Shown here: in pieces, positions 1-8,004 of the stretch
How the letters are laid out: every line of letters starts with the position of its first letter
How positions within the stretch are numbered: position 1 is the stretch's first letter
NCBI GenBank assembly: GCA_031178065.1
Contig: JAPSJS010000032.1
Coordinates: 1-39,324, forward strand
Length of the DNA stretch: 39,324 bases
Reading direction: 5' to 3'
Source: Altererythrobacter sp.
GTDB lineage: Bacteria > Pseudomonadota > Alphaproteobacteria > Sphingomonadales > Sphingomonadaceae
Program-made: the position numbers and the translations under genes
The notes under the pieces: generated by a model
The model's input: the letters and a program-made list of their open reading frames with translations, nothing else
What the model was told of the DNA's origin: nothing
Databases searched by the model: none

Positions 1-1155
1 GTCGCCGTAGCGCTCGCATGGTACCTGCTGCGCGGCGACAGCGCCCCAGCGGCTGTTCCGCCCCCGCCAGTCGTGACGGTTGCCACTCCGCTGCAACAGG
101 AAGTGACCGAGTGGGACGACTACATCGGCCGCTTCGAGGCGAGCCGCAGCGTCGAGTTGCGCCCGCGCGTGTCCGGCGAGATCACCGCCGTGCATTTCCG
201 CGACGGTGAGATCGTGCGCAAGGGGCAGCCGCTGTTCACTATAGACCCCCGCCCCTACCGCGCGGCCCTGGCCGAAGCGCAGGCCGGCGTTGCCACCGCA
301 CGCAGCGACCTTGCGCTCGCCCGCACCGAGCTGGAGCGCGCCCGGCGCCTGATCGACGACAACGCCGTGGCCCAGAGCGAGATCGACGCGCTGGAAGCGC
401 GGATGACGGCCTCGCAGGCTGCGCTCGCGGCAGCTCAGGCGCGGGTGCGTTCGCGCAGCCTCGATGTCGAGTTCACCACCGTCCGCGCGCCGATCACAGG
501 GCGCATTTCCGACCGCCGCGTCGATCCCGGCAACCTCGTCGCCGCGGGTGACGGGCCCTCCGCCACGCTGCTGACCACGATCAACGCGACCGACCCGCTC
601 TACTTCACCTTCAACGGATCCGAAGGCCTGTTCCTCGAAGCGCGCCGTGAAGGGCGCGAGCGCGGAGCGCAGATCGATATCCGGCTGCAGGACGAAGCCG
701 ATTACGCCTGGCACGGCACGCTCGATTTCACCGACAACGGGCTCGACCCCGACTCCGGCACGATCCGCGCGCGCGCCGTGGTGCGTAACCCGGACAATTT
801 CCTCGCCCCCGGGATGTTCGGCAACATGCGCATGGCAAGCGGCGGCACCGTGAAGGCCCTGCTCGTGCCCGACACTGCGATCCAGACTGATCAGACGCGC
901 AAGCTGGTGCTGGTCGTCGGGAAGGACGGCACGGTTGCGGCCAAGGAGGTCGAACTCGGCCCGGTAATCAACGGCTTACGTGTGGTTCGCGGAGGTTTGG
1001 CGCCGAGCGACCGGGTCGTCATCAAGGGCACACAAATGGCCTTCCCCGGCACCAAGGTGACCGCGCGGCGCGGGCGGATCGACCAGCCCGCGACCGACAA
1101 GTCGGACGCCGCCGTTGCCGGGGCACCTCCCGGTGAGGCGACGATCGCCGGCTGA
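1..1155 (+). CDS. RND efflux periplasmic adaptor (AcrA/MexE type), 5' end cut
   Basis: Membrane fusion protein that links an inner-membrane RND pump to an outer-membrane channel. The frame is open from base 1, so the true start lies upstream; 384 residues are visible. The first residues (VAVALAWYLL) are the end of an N-terminal membrane anchor. Next come a lipoyl-like half (VELRPRVSGEI, then DGEIVRKGQPLFTID), an alpha-hairpin rich in Ala/Glu/Arg (about residues 90-145), the second lipoyl half (VRAPITGRISDRRVDPGNLV) and beta-barrel and membrane-proximal domains. The tail after about residue 355 is low-complexity and probably disordered. The stop is 47 bp before the pump gene, so the two are surely one operon. 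Substrate cannot be read from the sequence, and no cognate regulator is in view. Confidence 0.93.
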   Translation, partial: VAVALAWYLLRGDSAPAAVPPPPVVTVATPLQQEVTEWDDYIGRFEASRSVELRPRVSGEITAVHFRDGEIVRKGQPLFTIDPRPYRAALAEAQAGVATARSDLALARTELERARRLIDDNAVAQSEIDALEARMTASQAALAAAQARVRSRSLDVEFTTVRAPITGRISDRRVDPGNLVAAGDGPSATLLTTINATDPLYFTFNGSEGLFLEARREGRERGAQIDIRLQDEADYAWHGTLDFTDNGLDPDSGTIRARAVVRNPDNFLAPGMFGNMRMASGGTVKALLVPDTAIQTDQTRKLVLVVGKDGTVAAKEVELGPVINGLRVVRGGLAPSDRVVIKGTQMAFPGTKVTARRGRIDQPATDKSDAAVAGAPPGEATIAG

Positions 1156-1202
1156 CGGTTCCCGCCTCTCCCTGACCTGATCGATTCCACCAGGAGGCCG
1201 CA

Positions 1203-4200
1203 ATGCGCCTGTCCCGCTTCTTCATCGACCGGCCGATCTTCGCCGGGGTGATCGCCGTCATCATCACGCTGATCGGTGCGATCTCGTACTTCTTCCTGCC
1301 GGTCTCCCAATATCCGGAGGTCGTGCCGCCCACCGTCACGGTGACGGCAACCTACCCCGGCGCCTCGGCCGAGACGGTGGCGGAAACCGTCGCCAACCCG
1401 ATCGAGCAGGAGATCAACGGGGTCGACGGCATGCTCTACCTCTCGAGCCAGTCGACCGGCGACGGGCGAGTGACGATCACCGTCACGTTCGAGCAGGGCA
1501 CCGACCTCGACGAGGCGCAGGTGCTCGTGCAGAACCGCGTCGCCATCGCGGAACCGCGCCTGCCGGAGGAAGTGCAGCGCCTCGGCATCGTCACCCGCAA
1601 GACCACCCCTGACTTCCTGCTGATCGTCAACCTGATCTCGCCCGACGGGTCGCTCAGCCGCGAATACATGTCGAACTACGCGCAGACCCGGATCAAGGAC
1701 CGGCTGGCGCGGATCGAGGGCGTGGGCGACGTACAGCTCTTCGGCAGCCGCGAGCTGGCCATGCGGATCTGGATCGATCCCGGCCGCGCGGCGGCGCTCA
1801 ACCTGACAGCGGGCGACATCGTCTCCGCCCTGCGCGCGCAGAACGTGCAGGTCGCCGCCGGCGTCCTCGGCCAGCAGCCGAGCCCCGACAGCGCCTTCCA
1901 GCTCAACGTCGAGACGCAGGGGCGCTTCACCGATCCCGCGCAATTCGGGAACGTGGTGATCCGCACCGATGCCGACGGACGCCAGGTTCGCGTGAGCGAC
2001 GTCACCCGGGTGGAGATCGGCGCGCAGGACTACAGCACCTCGGCCTATCTGAACGACAGCGAATCCGTGATCATTCCGGTCCTGCAGGAGCCGGGCTCCA
2101 ACGCCCTCGCCTCGGCCGAAGTGGTCAAGGAAACGATGGACGAGCTCGCCGCGGAGTTCCCTGCCGGCCTCGAGTACCGCATCGTCTACAACCCGACCGA
2201 GTTTATCCAGCAGTCGGTAGATGCGGTGGTGACCACGCTGCTCGAAGCGGTCGTGCTGGTCGTGCTGGTGATCGTCGTCTTCCTGCAGAAGTGGCGCGCC
2301 TCGCTGATCCCGGTGCTGGCGATCCCCGTCTCGCTGATCGGCACGTTCGCAGTGCTGGCCGCGCTCGGATACTCGCTCAACAATCTCTCGCTCTTCGGGC
2401 TGGTCCTGGCGATCGGCATCGTAGTCGACGACGCGATCGTCGTGGTCGAGAACGTCGAGCGCAATCTGGAGGCGGGGATGTCCCCGCTGCAGGCCGCGCG
2501 CACCTCGATGGATGAAGTCGGGGCGGCGCTGGTCGCGATCGTGCTGGTGCTCTGCGCCGTGTTCGTGCCGACACTGTTCATCGGCGGCCTGTCGGGCGCG
2601 TTCTACCAGCAGTTCGCGGTGACGATCTCGGCGGCGACGGTGATTTCGCTGATCGTTTCGCTGACGCTCTCGCCGGCCCTGTCGGCCGTGCTGCTTCGCC
2701 CGCACCAGCACGCCCCCGAGGGCGCCCGCTGGCGCCGGGGGATCGAGCGCGCAGGCGACGCTTTCAACCGCGCCTTCGACCGCTTCAGCGAAAGCTACGG
2801 TCGGTGGACGGCGAAGGTGGTCGCCATGCCGCGGCGCATGATGGCCGCCTATGCCGGATTGATCGCACTGACAGGCGCCGCACTGTGGATGACGCCGACC
2901 GGCTTCGTACCGCAGCAGGACCAGGCCTACTTCCTGACCGTGGTGCAGCTCCCGGCGGGATCGGCGACCTCGCGCACCGACGCGGTGATGAAGCAGGTCG
3001 CCGACCGGGTGCTGCCGATCGACGGGATCGACGGCGTGGTCATGCTATCGGGCTTCGACGGCACGTCCGAGACGCAGTCCGCGAGTTCCGCGGCCGCCTA
3101 CTGGGTGCTCGACGACTTCGACGAACGCGCGGACAAGGGGCAGACCGTCGACGCGCTGATCGCCGAGGCACAGAAGGCGACCGCCGACATCAGCGAGGCG
3201 CGCCTGATGATCGTCAAGCCCCCGGTGATCCGCGGCATCGGCTCGGCCGGCGGCTTCCGCATGATGGTGGAGGACAAGAACGGCCAGGGCTACCGCGAGC
3301 TGGAGAAGGTCGCCCAGGAGGTGATCGCACAGGCGAACCAGCAGGAGGGGCTGGCCGGCGTCTACACCTTCTTCGAGACCGGCACACCGCGCGTTCGCGC
3401 CGACATCGATCGCGACAAGGCGCAGATCCTGGGCGTTTCCCCGGCCAGCATCTTCAACACGCTGCAGGTCTATCTCGGCTCGGCCTTCATCAACGACTTC
3501 AACCTCCTGGGCCGCACCTACCGTGTGACGGCGCAGGCCGACGCGCCGTTCCGCGACAATCCGGCGGACATCGCAAACCTGCACATGCGCTCCGCCAACG
3601 GCGCGATGGTGCCGCTGGGATCGGTCGCGACCCTGAGCGACACGACCGGGCCGTACCGGGTGACGCGCTACAACCTCGCCCCGGCGGTCGCCGTCGACGG
3701 CGACACGGCGCCCGGCTTCTCAACCGGCCAGTCGCTCGAGACGATGGAGGCGGTCGCCGCCGAGGCGCTGTCGCGCGGGTACGACTTCGAATGGACGGGC
3801 ATAGCCTACCAGCAGAAGTTCGCCGGCAACACCGCCGCGCTGGTCTTCGCGCTCGCCGTGCTGCTCGTCTTCCTCGTGCTCGCGGCGCAGTATGAGAGCC
3901 TGGTCATGCCGCTTGCGATCATCCTGATCGTGCCGATGTGCCTGCTCGCCGCGATGATCGGGGTGAACTTGCGCGGGATGGACAACAACGTGCTGACGCA
4001 GATCGGCCTGGTCGTGCTGATCGCACTGGCGGCGAAGAACGCGATCCTGATCGTGGAATTCGCTCGCCAGGGCGAGGAGCAGCACGGCCTCTCCCCCGCC
4101 CAGGCCGCGGTCGAAGCGGCCAAGACCCGCCTGCGCCCGATCCTGATGACCAGCTTCGCGTTCATCCTCGGCTCGGTGCCGCTGGTGATCGCGACCGGGG

Positions 4201-4382
4201 CCGGCGCCGAGCTGCGGCAGGCGCTGGGAACGGCAGTGTGCTTCGGCATGCTGGGCGTGACCGGCTTCGGCCTGATCTTCACCCCGACCTTCTACGTCGT
4301 CTGCCGCGCCCTGGGCGATCGCATCGCCCGCCTGCGCGGCGACCGCAGCAGCGGCGACTTCGCCCTGCAGCCTGCCGAATAG
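1203..4382 (+). CDS. RND multidrug efflux transporter (AcrB/MexF type, HAE1)
   Basis: Inner-membrane proton/drug antiporter of 1059 residues, the usual size for the hydrophobe/amphiphile efflux-1 family. It starts FFIDRPIFAGVIAVIITLIGAI, the standard first transmembrane helix. The proton-relay pair in TM4 is Asp409-Asp410 (GIVVDDAIVVVENVERN). Two large periplasmic loops and a second 6-helix bundle follow (residues about 860-1040, including LAAKNAILIVEFAR). The start is fixed by AGGAGG a few bases before the ATG. It lies between the adaptor and the outer-membrane factor genes, giving a complete tripartite pump. No key residue appears lost. Substrate range is unknown. Confidence 0.96.
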   Translation: MRLSRFFIDRPIFAGVIAVIITLIGAISYFFLPVSQYPEVVPPTVTVTATYPGASAETVAETVANPIEQEINGVDGMLYLSSQSTGDGRVTITVTFEQGTDLDEAQVLVQNRVAIAEPRLPEEVQRLGIVTRKTTPDFLLIVNLISPDGSLSREYMSNYAQTRIKDRLARIEGVGDVQLFGSRELAMRIWIDPGRAAALNLTAGDIVSALRAQNVQVAAGVLGQQPSPDSAFQLNVETQGRFTDPAQFGNVVIRTDADGRQVRVSDVTRVEIGAQDYSTSAYLNDSESVIIPVLQEPGSNALASAEVVKETMDELAAEFPAGLEYRIVYNPTEFIQQSVDAVVTTLLEAVVLVVLVIVVFLQKWRASLIPVLAIPVSLIGTFAVLAALGYSLNNLSLFGLVLAIGIVVDDAIVVVENVERNLEAGMSPLQAARTSMDEVGAALVAIVLVLCAVFVPTLFIGGLSGAFYQQFAVTISAATVISLIVSLTLSPALSAVLLRPHQHAPEGARWRRGIERAGDAFNRAFDRFSESYGRWTAKVVAMPRRMMAAYAGLIALTGAALWMTPTGFVPQQDQAYFLTVVQLPAGSATSRTDAVMKQVADRVLPIDGIDGVVMLSGFDGTSETQSASSAAAYWVLDDFDERADKGQTVDALIAEAQKATADISEARLMIVKPPVIRGIGSAGGFRMMVEDKNGQGYRELEKVAQEVIAQANQQEGLAGVYTFFETGTPRVRADIDRDKAQILGVSPASIFNTLQVYLGSAFINDFNLLGRTYRVTAQADAPFRDNPADIANLHMRSANGAMVPLGSVATLSDTTGPYRVTRYNLAPAVAVDGDTAPGFSTGQSLETMEAVAAEALSRGYDFEWTGIAYQQKFAGNTAALVFALAVLLVFLVLAAQYESLVMPLAIILIVPMCLLAAMIGVNLRGMDNNVLTQIGLVVLIALAAKNAILIVEFARQGEEQHGLSPAQAAVEAAKTRLRPILMTSFAFILGSVPLVIATGAGAELRQALGTAVCFGMLGVTGFGLIFTPTFYVVCRALGDRIARLRGDRSSGDFALQPAE

Positions 4383-4390
4383 GTGCCCTG

Positions 4391-5800
4391 ATGAAGTTCC
4401 GTTCCCTCGCTCTCTCGACCCTTTCCGCGCTCGCCCTTTCGGGGTGCGCGGTGGGGCCGGACTACGCCCCTACTCCCCCCCGCCCCGCGTCGTCCGGCCC
4501 CTTCCTTTCCGCCGGCGACCCGGCGTTCACGCCGGCACCGCTGCCCGCCGACTGGTGGCGTCTCTACGATGACCCCGTGCTCGACTCGCTGGTGCAGGAT
4601 GCGCTTCGGGCGAACACCGACGTCCGCCAGGCCCTCGCCCGCATCGAGCGGGCACGCGCGGGCCTGCGCGGTGCGCGCGGCGACCGCCTGCCGCAGAGCT
4701 CGATCGGCGCCGGCGCGACCTACGGCCAGGTGCCGGAGGGCCAGGTGCCCCCCGGTGCTGACCGGGAGGACTGGTCCTATGACGCCGGGATCGACGTTTC
4801 CTACGAAGTCGATCTGTTCGGCCGGGTGAGCCGCGGGATCGAAGCCGCGCAGGCGGACCTCGCGGCGAGCGAGGCCAACGCGGACGCAGTGCGGGTCATG
4901 GTCGTCGCCGACACCACCCGCGCTTATGCGGACGCGGCTTCGGGCGCCGAGAGGCTGCGCGTCGCGCGCGAGGTCGTGGAGCTGATGAACCAGTCGCTCA
5001 CGCTCACCCGCAAGCGCTACGAGGCGGGGCTCGAGAGCGGCCTCGCCGTCGCGCGCATCGCCGCTCTGCGCGACCAGCGCGCAGCCGAGATCCCCTTGCT
5101 CGAAGCCGCGCGTGCCTCCGCCCTGTTCCGTCTCGCCACCCTGACCGGGCGAGCGCCGGCGGAACTGCCGCCGATCGCGGGGGAGCGCAGCATCGTGCTG
5201 GAGATCGAGCAGCCGCTGCCGGTCGGCGACGGGGCACAGCTCCTCGCACGGCGGCCCGACGTGCGCGCGGCCGAGCGGCGCCTCGCCGCGTCGACGGCGC
5301 GGATCGGCGTCGCGACCGCCGATCTCTATCCGCGGATCACCTTCGGTGGCTCGGTCGGCTCGACCGGGCCCGACATCGGCGACATCTTCACCGGCGGGCC
5401 GCTGCGCTGGCTGCTCGGCCCGCTGCTGAGCTGGACTTTCCCCAACCAGGAACCGGTGTGCGCGCGGATCGACGCGGCCGAGGCTGACACCAAGGGTGCA
5501 CTGGCTGCCTTCGACGGCGCCGTTCTCATCGCGCTGGAAGAAACCGAGACGGCACTGTCCAACTATGCCCGCGCGATCGAACGCCGCCGCGCGCTGCAAT
5601 CGGCCAGCGAGGCGGCGGAAAGCGCGTTCCGCATCGTCCGCGCGCAGCAGAACGAGGGACAGATCAACTCGCTCGATCGACTCGATGCCGAACGCACCCT
5701 GGCGGAAACGCGGGCCCAGCTCGCCGCGCAGGATGCCGAAGTGTCGCGCGCGCAGATCGACGTCTTCCGTGCGCTGGGCGGCGGATGGTCTGCCGGTTGA
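4391..5800 (+). CDS. RND efflux outer-membrane lipoprotein (NodT/OprM family)
   Basis: Outer-membrane channel component of the pump, 469 residues. The N-terminus MKFRSLALSTLSALALSGC ends in a lipobox (LSGC), so Cys19 should be lipidated. CAVGPDYAP just after it is the family's usual mature start. The family hallmark RRPDVRAAERRLAASTARIGVATADLYP lies near residue 280, followed by a repeat of the TolC-type helical hairpin. The ATG at 4391 is chosen because it gives the lipoprotein signal; longer in-frame extensions run into the pump gene. It starts 8 bp after the pump stop, so the three genes form one operon. A perfect 6-bp hairpin without a T-tract lies 33 bp after the stop. Confidence 0.95.
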   Translation: MKFRSLALSTLSALALSGCAVGPDYAPTPPRPASSGPFLSAGDPAFTPAPLPADWWRLYDDPVLDSLVQDALRANTDVRQALARIERARAGLRGARGDRLPQSSIGAGATYGQVPEGQVPPGADREDWSYDAGIDVSYEVDLFGRVSRGIEAAQADLAASEANADAVRVMVVADTTRAYADAASGAERLRVAREVVELMNQSLTLTRKRYEAGLESGLAVARIAALRDQRAAEIPLLEAARASALFRLATLTGRAPAELPPIAGERSIVLEIEQPLPVGDGAQLLARRPDVRAAERRLAASTARIGVATADLYPRITFGGSVGSTGPDIGDIFTGGPLRWLLGPLLSWTFPNQEPVCARIDAAEADTKGALAAFDGAVLIALEETETALSNYARAIERRRALQSASEAAESAFRIVRAQQNEGQINSLDRLDAERTLAETRAQLAAQDAEVSRAQIDVFRALGGGWSAG

Positions 5801-5832
5801 GGGGCTGACCGGCGTGATGCAGGGAAGACTTC

Positions 5833-5848
5833 GGCGATCATAATCGCC
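5833..5848 (+). terminator. Small hairpin after the efflux operon
   Basis: GGCGAT and ATCGCC form a perfect 6-bp stem with loop CATA, 33 bp after the nodT-like stop. No T-run follows, so termination here is only a possibility. Confidence 0.25.
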
Positions 5849-5860
5849 TGCCGCACCTCA

Positions 5861-5940
5861 CCCACCCCCAACCCCTCCCGCAAGCGGGAGGGGAGCGAGA
5901 CTTGCTGAGCCGCAGGCGAAGCTAGTCGCAGCGGGGTGGG
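5861..5940. repeat. Structured intergenic repeat, copy A
   Basis: A nested multi-hairpin element fills the gap after the efflux operon. The outer stem is CCCACCCC (5861-5868) with GGGGTGGG (5933-5940). Inside is a perfect 10-bp hairpin, CCCCTCCCGC (5872-5881) with its complement (5884-5893) and a two-base AA loop. A 40-nt core (5894-5933) beginning AGCGAGACTTG and ending TAGTCGCAGCG folds as an imperfect third arm. The same core, ungapped and 33/40 identical, recurs at 31920-31959 behind a different hairpin of the same geometry. This is therefore a dispersed family and not a chance palindrome. Function is unknown. Confidence 0.8.
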
Positions 5941-5988
5941 CGCGATGCGCCTTTGCAAGCGATAACCACCGAACTTTTTTCGGCGCGA

Positions 5989-6016
5989 TGTCACATCCGG
6001 CGGGGGCCATCTCGTC
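5989..6016 (+). promoter_or_regulatory. ECF41-type promoter
   Basis: TGTCACA at 5989-5995 and CGTC at 6013-6016 are separated by 17 nt. This matches the -35/-10 pattern I know for ECF41 sigma factors, which usually drive their own linked operon. Expected transcription start is about 6022, giving a leader of about 26 nt with AGGAGA before the ATG at 6048. A 5-bp hairpin with a T-rich loop (5969-5983) sits just upstream. Confidence 0.75.
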
Positions 6017-6047
6017 TTGGTTGCGGAACCCACAAGGAGAACCGACC

Positions 6048-6503
6048 ATGACTGCCAAGCTTGACCCTTTCGCCGCCGCTCCCGCGCTGATGAAGAACTG
6101 GATGGATACGTCCAACCGGATCGCGGGCAGCCTCGAGCCGACGCTGATCGAACTTGTGAAGATCCGCGCGTCGCAGATCAACGGCTGCGCCAACTGCATC
6201 AACATGCACACCGCCGAGGCGCGCGCCCAGGGCGAGACCGAGCAGCGGATCTATCTGCTCTCGGCCTGGCAGGAAGCGCCGTGCTATTCCGACCGGGAGC
6301 GGGCAGCCCTCGCCTGGACCGAGGCATTGACGCGGCTGTCCGAAGGGCACAGGCATCACGATGCCCTTGAGGCCCTGCAGGCGCAGTTCACCGAGGAGGA
6401 GCAGGTGAAGCTCACGCTGATGATCAACGTGATCAACGGTTGGAACCGGCTCGCGGTCGGCTTCGGCCTGTGGCACGAGCCCGCGGCACGGGCGGCAGCG
6501 TGA
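6048..6503 (+). CDS. Carboxymuconolactone decarboxylase / AhpD-like protein
   Basis: Small (151 residues) all-helical protein of the CMD/AhpD alkylhydroperoxidase superfamily. The conserved core NGCANCINMHTAEAR carries the redox pair Cys47-x2-Cys50 and His54, as in AhpD-like peroxidases. The ATG at 6048 is chosen over one 60 bp upstream because AGGAGA lies just before it and because the upstream ATG would fall inside the promoter. Its stop overlaps the GTG of the sigma factor gene by 4 bp, so the two are translationally coupled. Linkage of CMD proteins to ECF41 sigma factors is a known family pattern. The true substrate (peroxide, thiol or another redox compound) is not known. Confidence 0.9.
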   Translation: MTAKLDPFAAAPALMKNWMDTSNRIAGSLEPTLIELVKIRASQINGCANCINMHTAEARAQGETEQRIYLLSAWQEAPCYSDRERAALAWTEALTRLSEGHRHHDALEALQAQFTEEEQVKLTLMINVINGWNRLAVGFGLWHEPAARAAA

Positions 6504-7360
6504 CCGGCACGGCACGAGCCAACGAGGCCGCAGCGGGTTTCGACCCGCTGCGGCCGATGCTGCTCCGCCTCGGCTATCGCATGCTCGGATCGGTCGCCGA
6601 TGCCGAGGATGTCGTGCAGGAAGCCTTCATCCGCTGGATGCGCTCCGACCGCTCGGAAGTGCGCGAGCCCGAGGCCTTCCTGCGCCGGACCGTGACCCGG
6701 CTCTGCCTCGACCAGCTCAAGTCCGCCCGGCACCGGCGCGAGACCTACGTCGGGCCCTGGCTGCCAGAGCCGATCGTCGAGGAGGAGGCCGATGACGACG
6801 TCACTCTGCCGCTGATGCTGGCGCTCGAACGGCTCTCGCCCCTGGAGCGTGCGGCGTTCCTGCTGCACGACGTGTTCGGCCTGTCCTTCGACGAAGTGGC
6901 GGCGACGGTGGAGCGCGATACGGCGGCCTGCCGGCAGCTTGCCTCGCGGGCCCGCACGCACGTCCGCGATGCCCGGCCCCGCTACAAGCTGGAAAAGAAG
7001 CGCGGGCTGGAACTGGCCGAAGCCTTCTATGCCGCGTCGCGGAGCGGCGACATGAGCGCGCTCGGCACGCTGCTCGCGGCGGATGTCAGCCTGCACGCCG
7101 ACGGCGGCGGGAAGCGCCCGGCCGCCCTGGAGACGATCTTCGGGTTCGCCAATGTGATGAAGGTTCACAAGGCACTGGCCGCGTTCTTCACCAAGCGCGG
7201 ATCGGAGCTCGTGCGGACCGGCTTCATCAGCGGCCTGCCCGGTTTCGTCACGCGCGAGGCCGACGGCGAACTGCAGACGACCGCGTTCAATATCGAGGGC
7301 GACCGGATCGTTGCGATCTACGTGATGCGGAACCCGGACAAGCTGAAGCACCTCCACTAG
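6500..7360 (+). CDS. ECF sigma factor with fused C-terminal SnoaL-like domain (ECF41 / SigJ type)
   Basis: RNA polymerase sigma factor of 286 residues. Region 2 is near the N-terminus (LGYRMLGSVADAEDVVQEAFIRW), and region 4 follows (LSPLERAAFLLHDVFGLSFDEVAATV). A long C-terminal extension of the SnoaL/NTF2 fold takes the place of an anti-sigma factor. Three marks of the ECF41 group are present: WLPEP in the linker, DGGGK in the C-terminal domain, and NPDKL almost at the end. The GTG start at 6500 overlaps the previous stop (GTGA). It is expected to recognise the TGTCACA/CGTC promoter before the CMD gene and so autoregulate. The signal it senses is unknown; the C-terminal domain is thought to control sigma activity in this group. 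Confidence 0.92.
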   Translation: MTGTARANEAAAGFDPLRPMLLRLGYRMLGSVADAEDVVQEAFIRWMRSDRSEVREPEAFLRRTVTRLCLDQLKSARHRRETYVGPWLPEPIVEEEADDDVTLPLMLALERLSPLERAAFLLHDVFGLSFDEVAATVERDTAACRQLASRARTHVRDARPRYKLEKKRGLELAEAFYAASRSGDMSALGTLLAADVSLHADGGGKRPAALETIFGFANVMKVHKALAAFFTKRGSELVRTGFISGLPGFVTREADGELQTTAFNIEGDRIVAIYVMRNPDKLKHLH

Positions 7361-7399
7361 GCTGATCTCTGTGAACGGAATTTCCGCTCATCGCGGAGC

Positions 7400-7430
7400 T
7401 TGACCTAAACCTTACTTGAAGTTTCATAAG
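7400..7430 (+). promoter_or_regulatory. MerR/SoxR-like operator-promoter
   Basis: A -35 TTGACC (7400-7405) and -10 CATAAG (7425-7430) are 19 bp apart, the overlong spacing used by MerR-family activators. In the spacer, 7404-7421 reads CCTAAACCTTACTTGAAG. It agrees with the SoxR box CCTCAAGTTAACTTGAGG at 13 of 18 positions in register, including the whole ACTTGA half. No SoxR gene is in the window. It would drive the FMN reductase/NAT pair starting 35 bp downstream. Confidence 0.55.
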
Positions 7431-7464
7431 CATGTCCTCTGCTCATTTCCGAAGGAGGAACACG

Positions 7465-8004
7465 ATGCATCATCCGCTACGGCTTGGCCTGATCTATGGG
7501 AGCGCGCGACCCGGCCGATTCTGCGACACGATTGCAGCCTGGATCGCCGAGCGCGTGAACGCCGACGGCGGCTTCGAACTCGACCCGATCGATCCCCAGG
7601 ACGCGGACATTCCGGCGCTGGTGGAGAAGATCGGGCTGGCCGATGCCTTCATCGTCGCCACGCCCGAATACAACCACAGCTTCCCCGCCCCGCTGAAGGA
7701 ACTGATCGACGCGGCCCGCGCCGAATGGGAGGCGAAGCCGGTGGCATTCGTCTCCTACGGCGGCCTCTCCGGCGGCTTGCGCGCGGTCGAGCATCTGCGC
7801 GGCGTCTTCGCGGAGCTGCACGCGGTCGGCATCAGGGACACGGTGAGCTTCGCGAACGCATGGGAGCAGTTCGATGCGGAAGGACGGCTGCGGCATCCGG
7901 AGAGAGCCGAAGCATCGATGCGCCTGATGCTCCGCCGGCTGGTCTGGTGGAGCCTGGCGTTGCAAGAAGCCCGTACGGCGCGGCCCTATGGAGAGGCAGC
8001 ATGA
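7465..8004 (+). CDS. NAD(P)H-dependent FMN reductase (flavodoxin fold)
   Basis: Flavin-dependent oxidoreductase of 179 residues in the NADPH-dependent FMN reductase family (ArsH/ChrR/azoreductase-like). Visible marks are GSARPGR near residue 12 (phosphate loop), PEYNHSFPAPLKELID (the family's FMN-binding PEYN segment) and SYGGLSGG. Such enzymes reduce flavin, quinones, azo dyes or chromate at the expense of NAD(P)H in the cytoplasm. The ATG at 7465 is chosen over 7432 because AAGGAGGA lies 5 nt before it and because the upstream ATG falls within the promoter region. Its TGA overlaps the next ATG (ATGA). The SoxR-like box upstream suggests induction by redox-active compounds; this is inference. 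Confidence 0.88.
   Translation: MHHPLRLGLIYGSARPGRFCDTIAAWIAERVNADGGFELDPIDPQDADIPALVEKIGLADAFIVATPEYNHSFPAPLKELIDAARAEWEAKPVAFVSYGGLSGGLRAVEHLRGVFAELHAVGIRDTVSFANAWEQFDAEGRLRHPERAEASMRLMLRRLVWWSLALQEARTARPYGEAA

Noticed and set aside
891-2711. 606-codon open frame on the minus strand
   Set aside because: It is antisense to the RND adaptor and pump genes. The peptide is Arg/His/Asp-rich without domains, as expected from the complement of a GC-rich coding frame.
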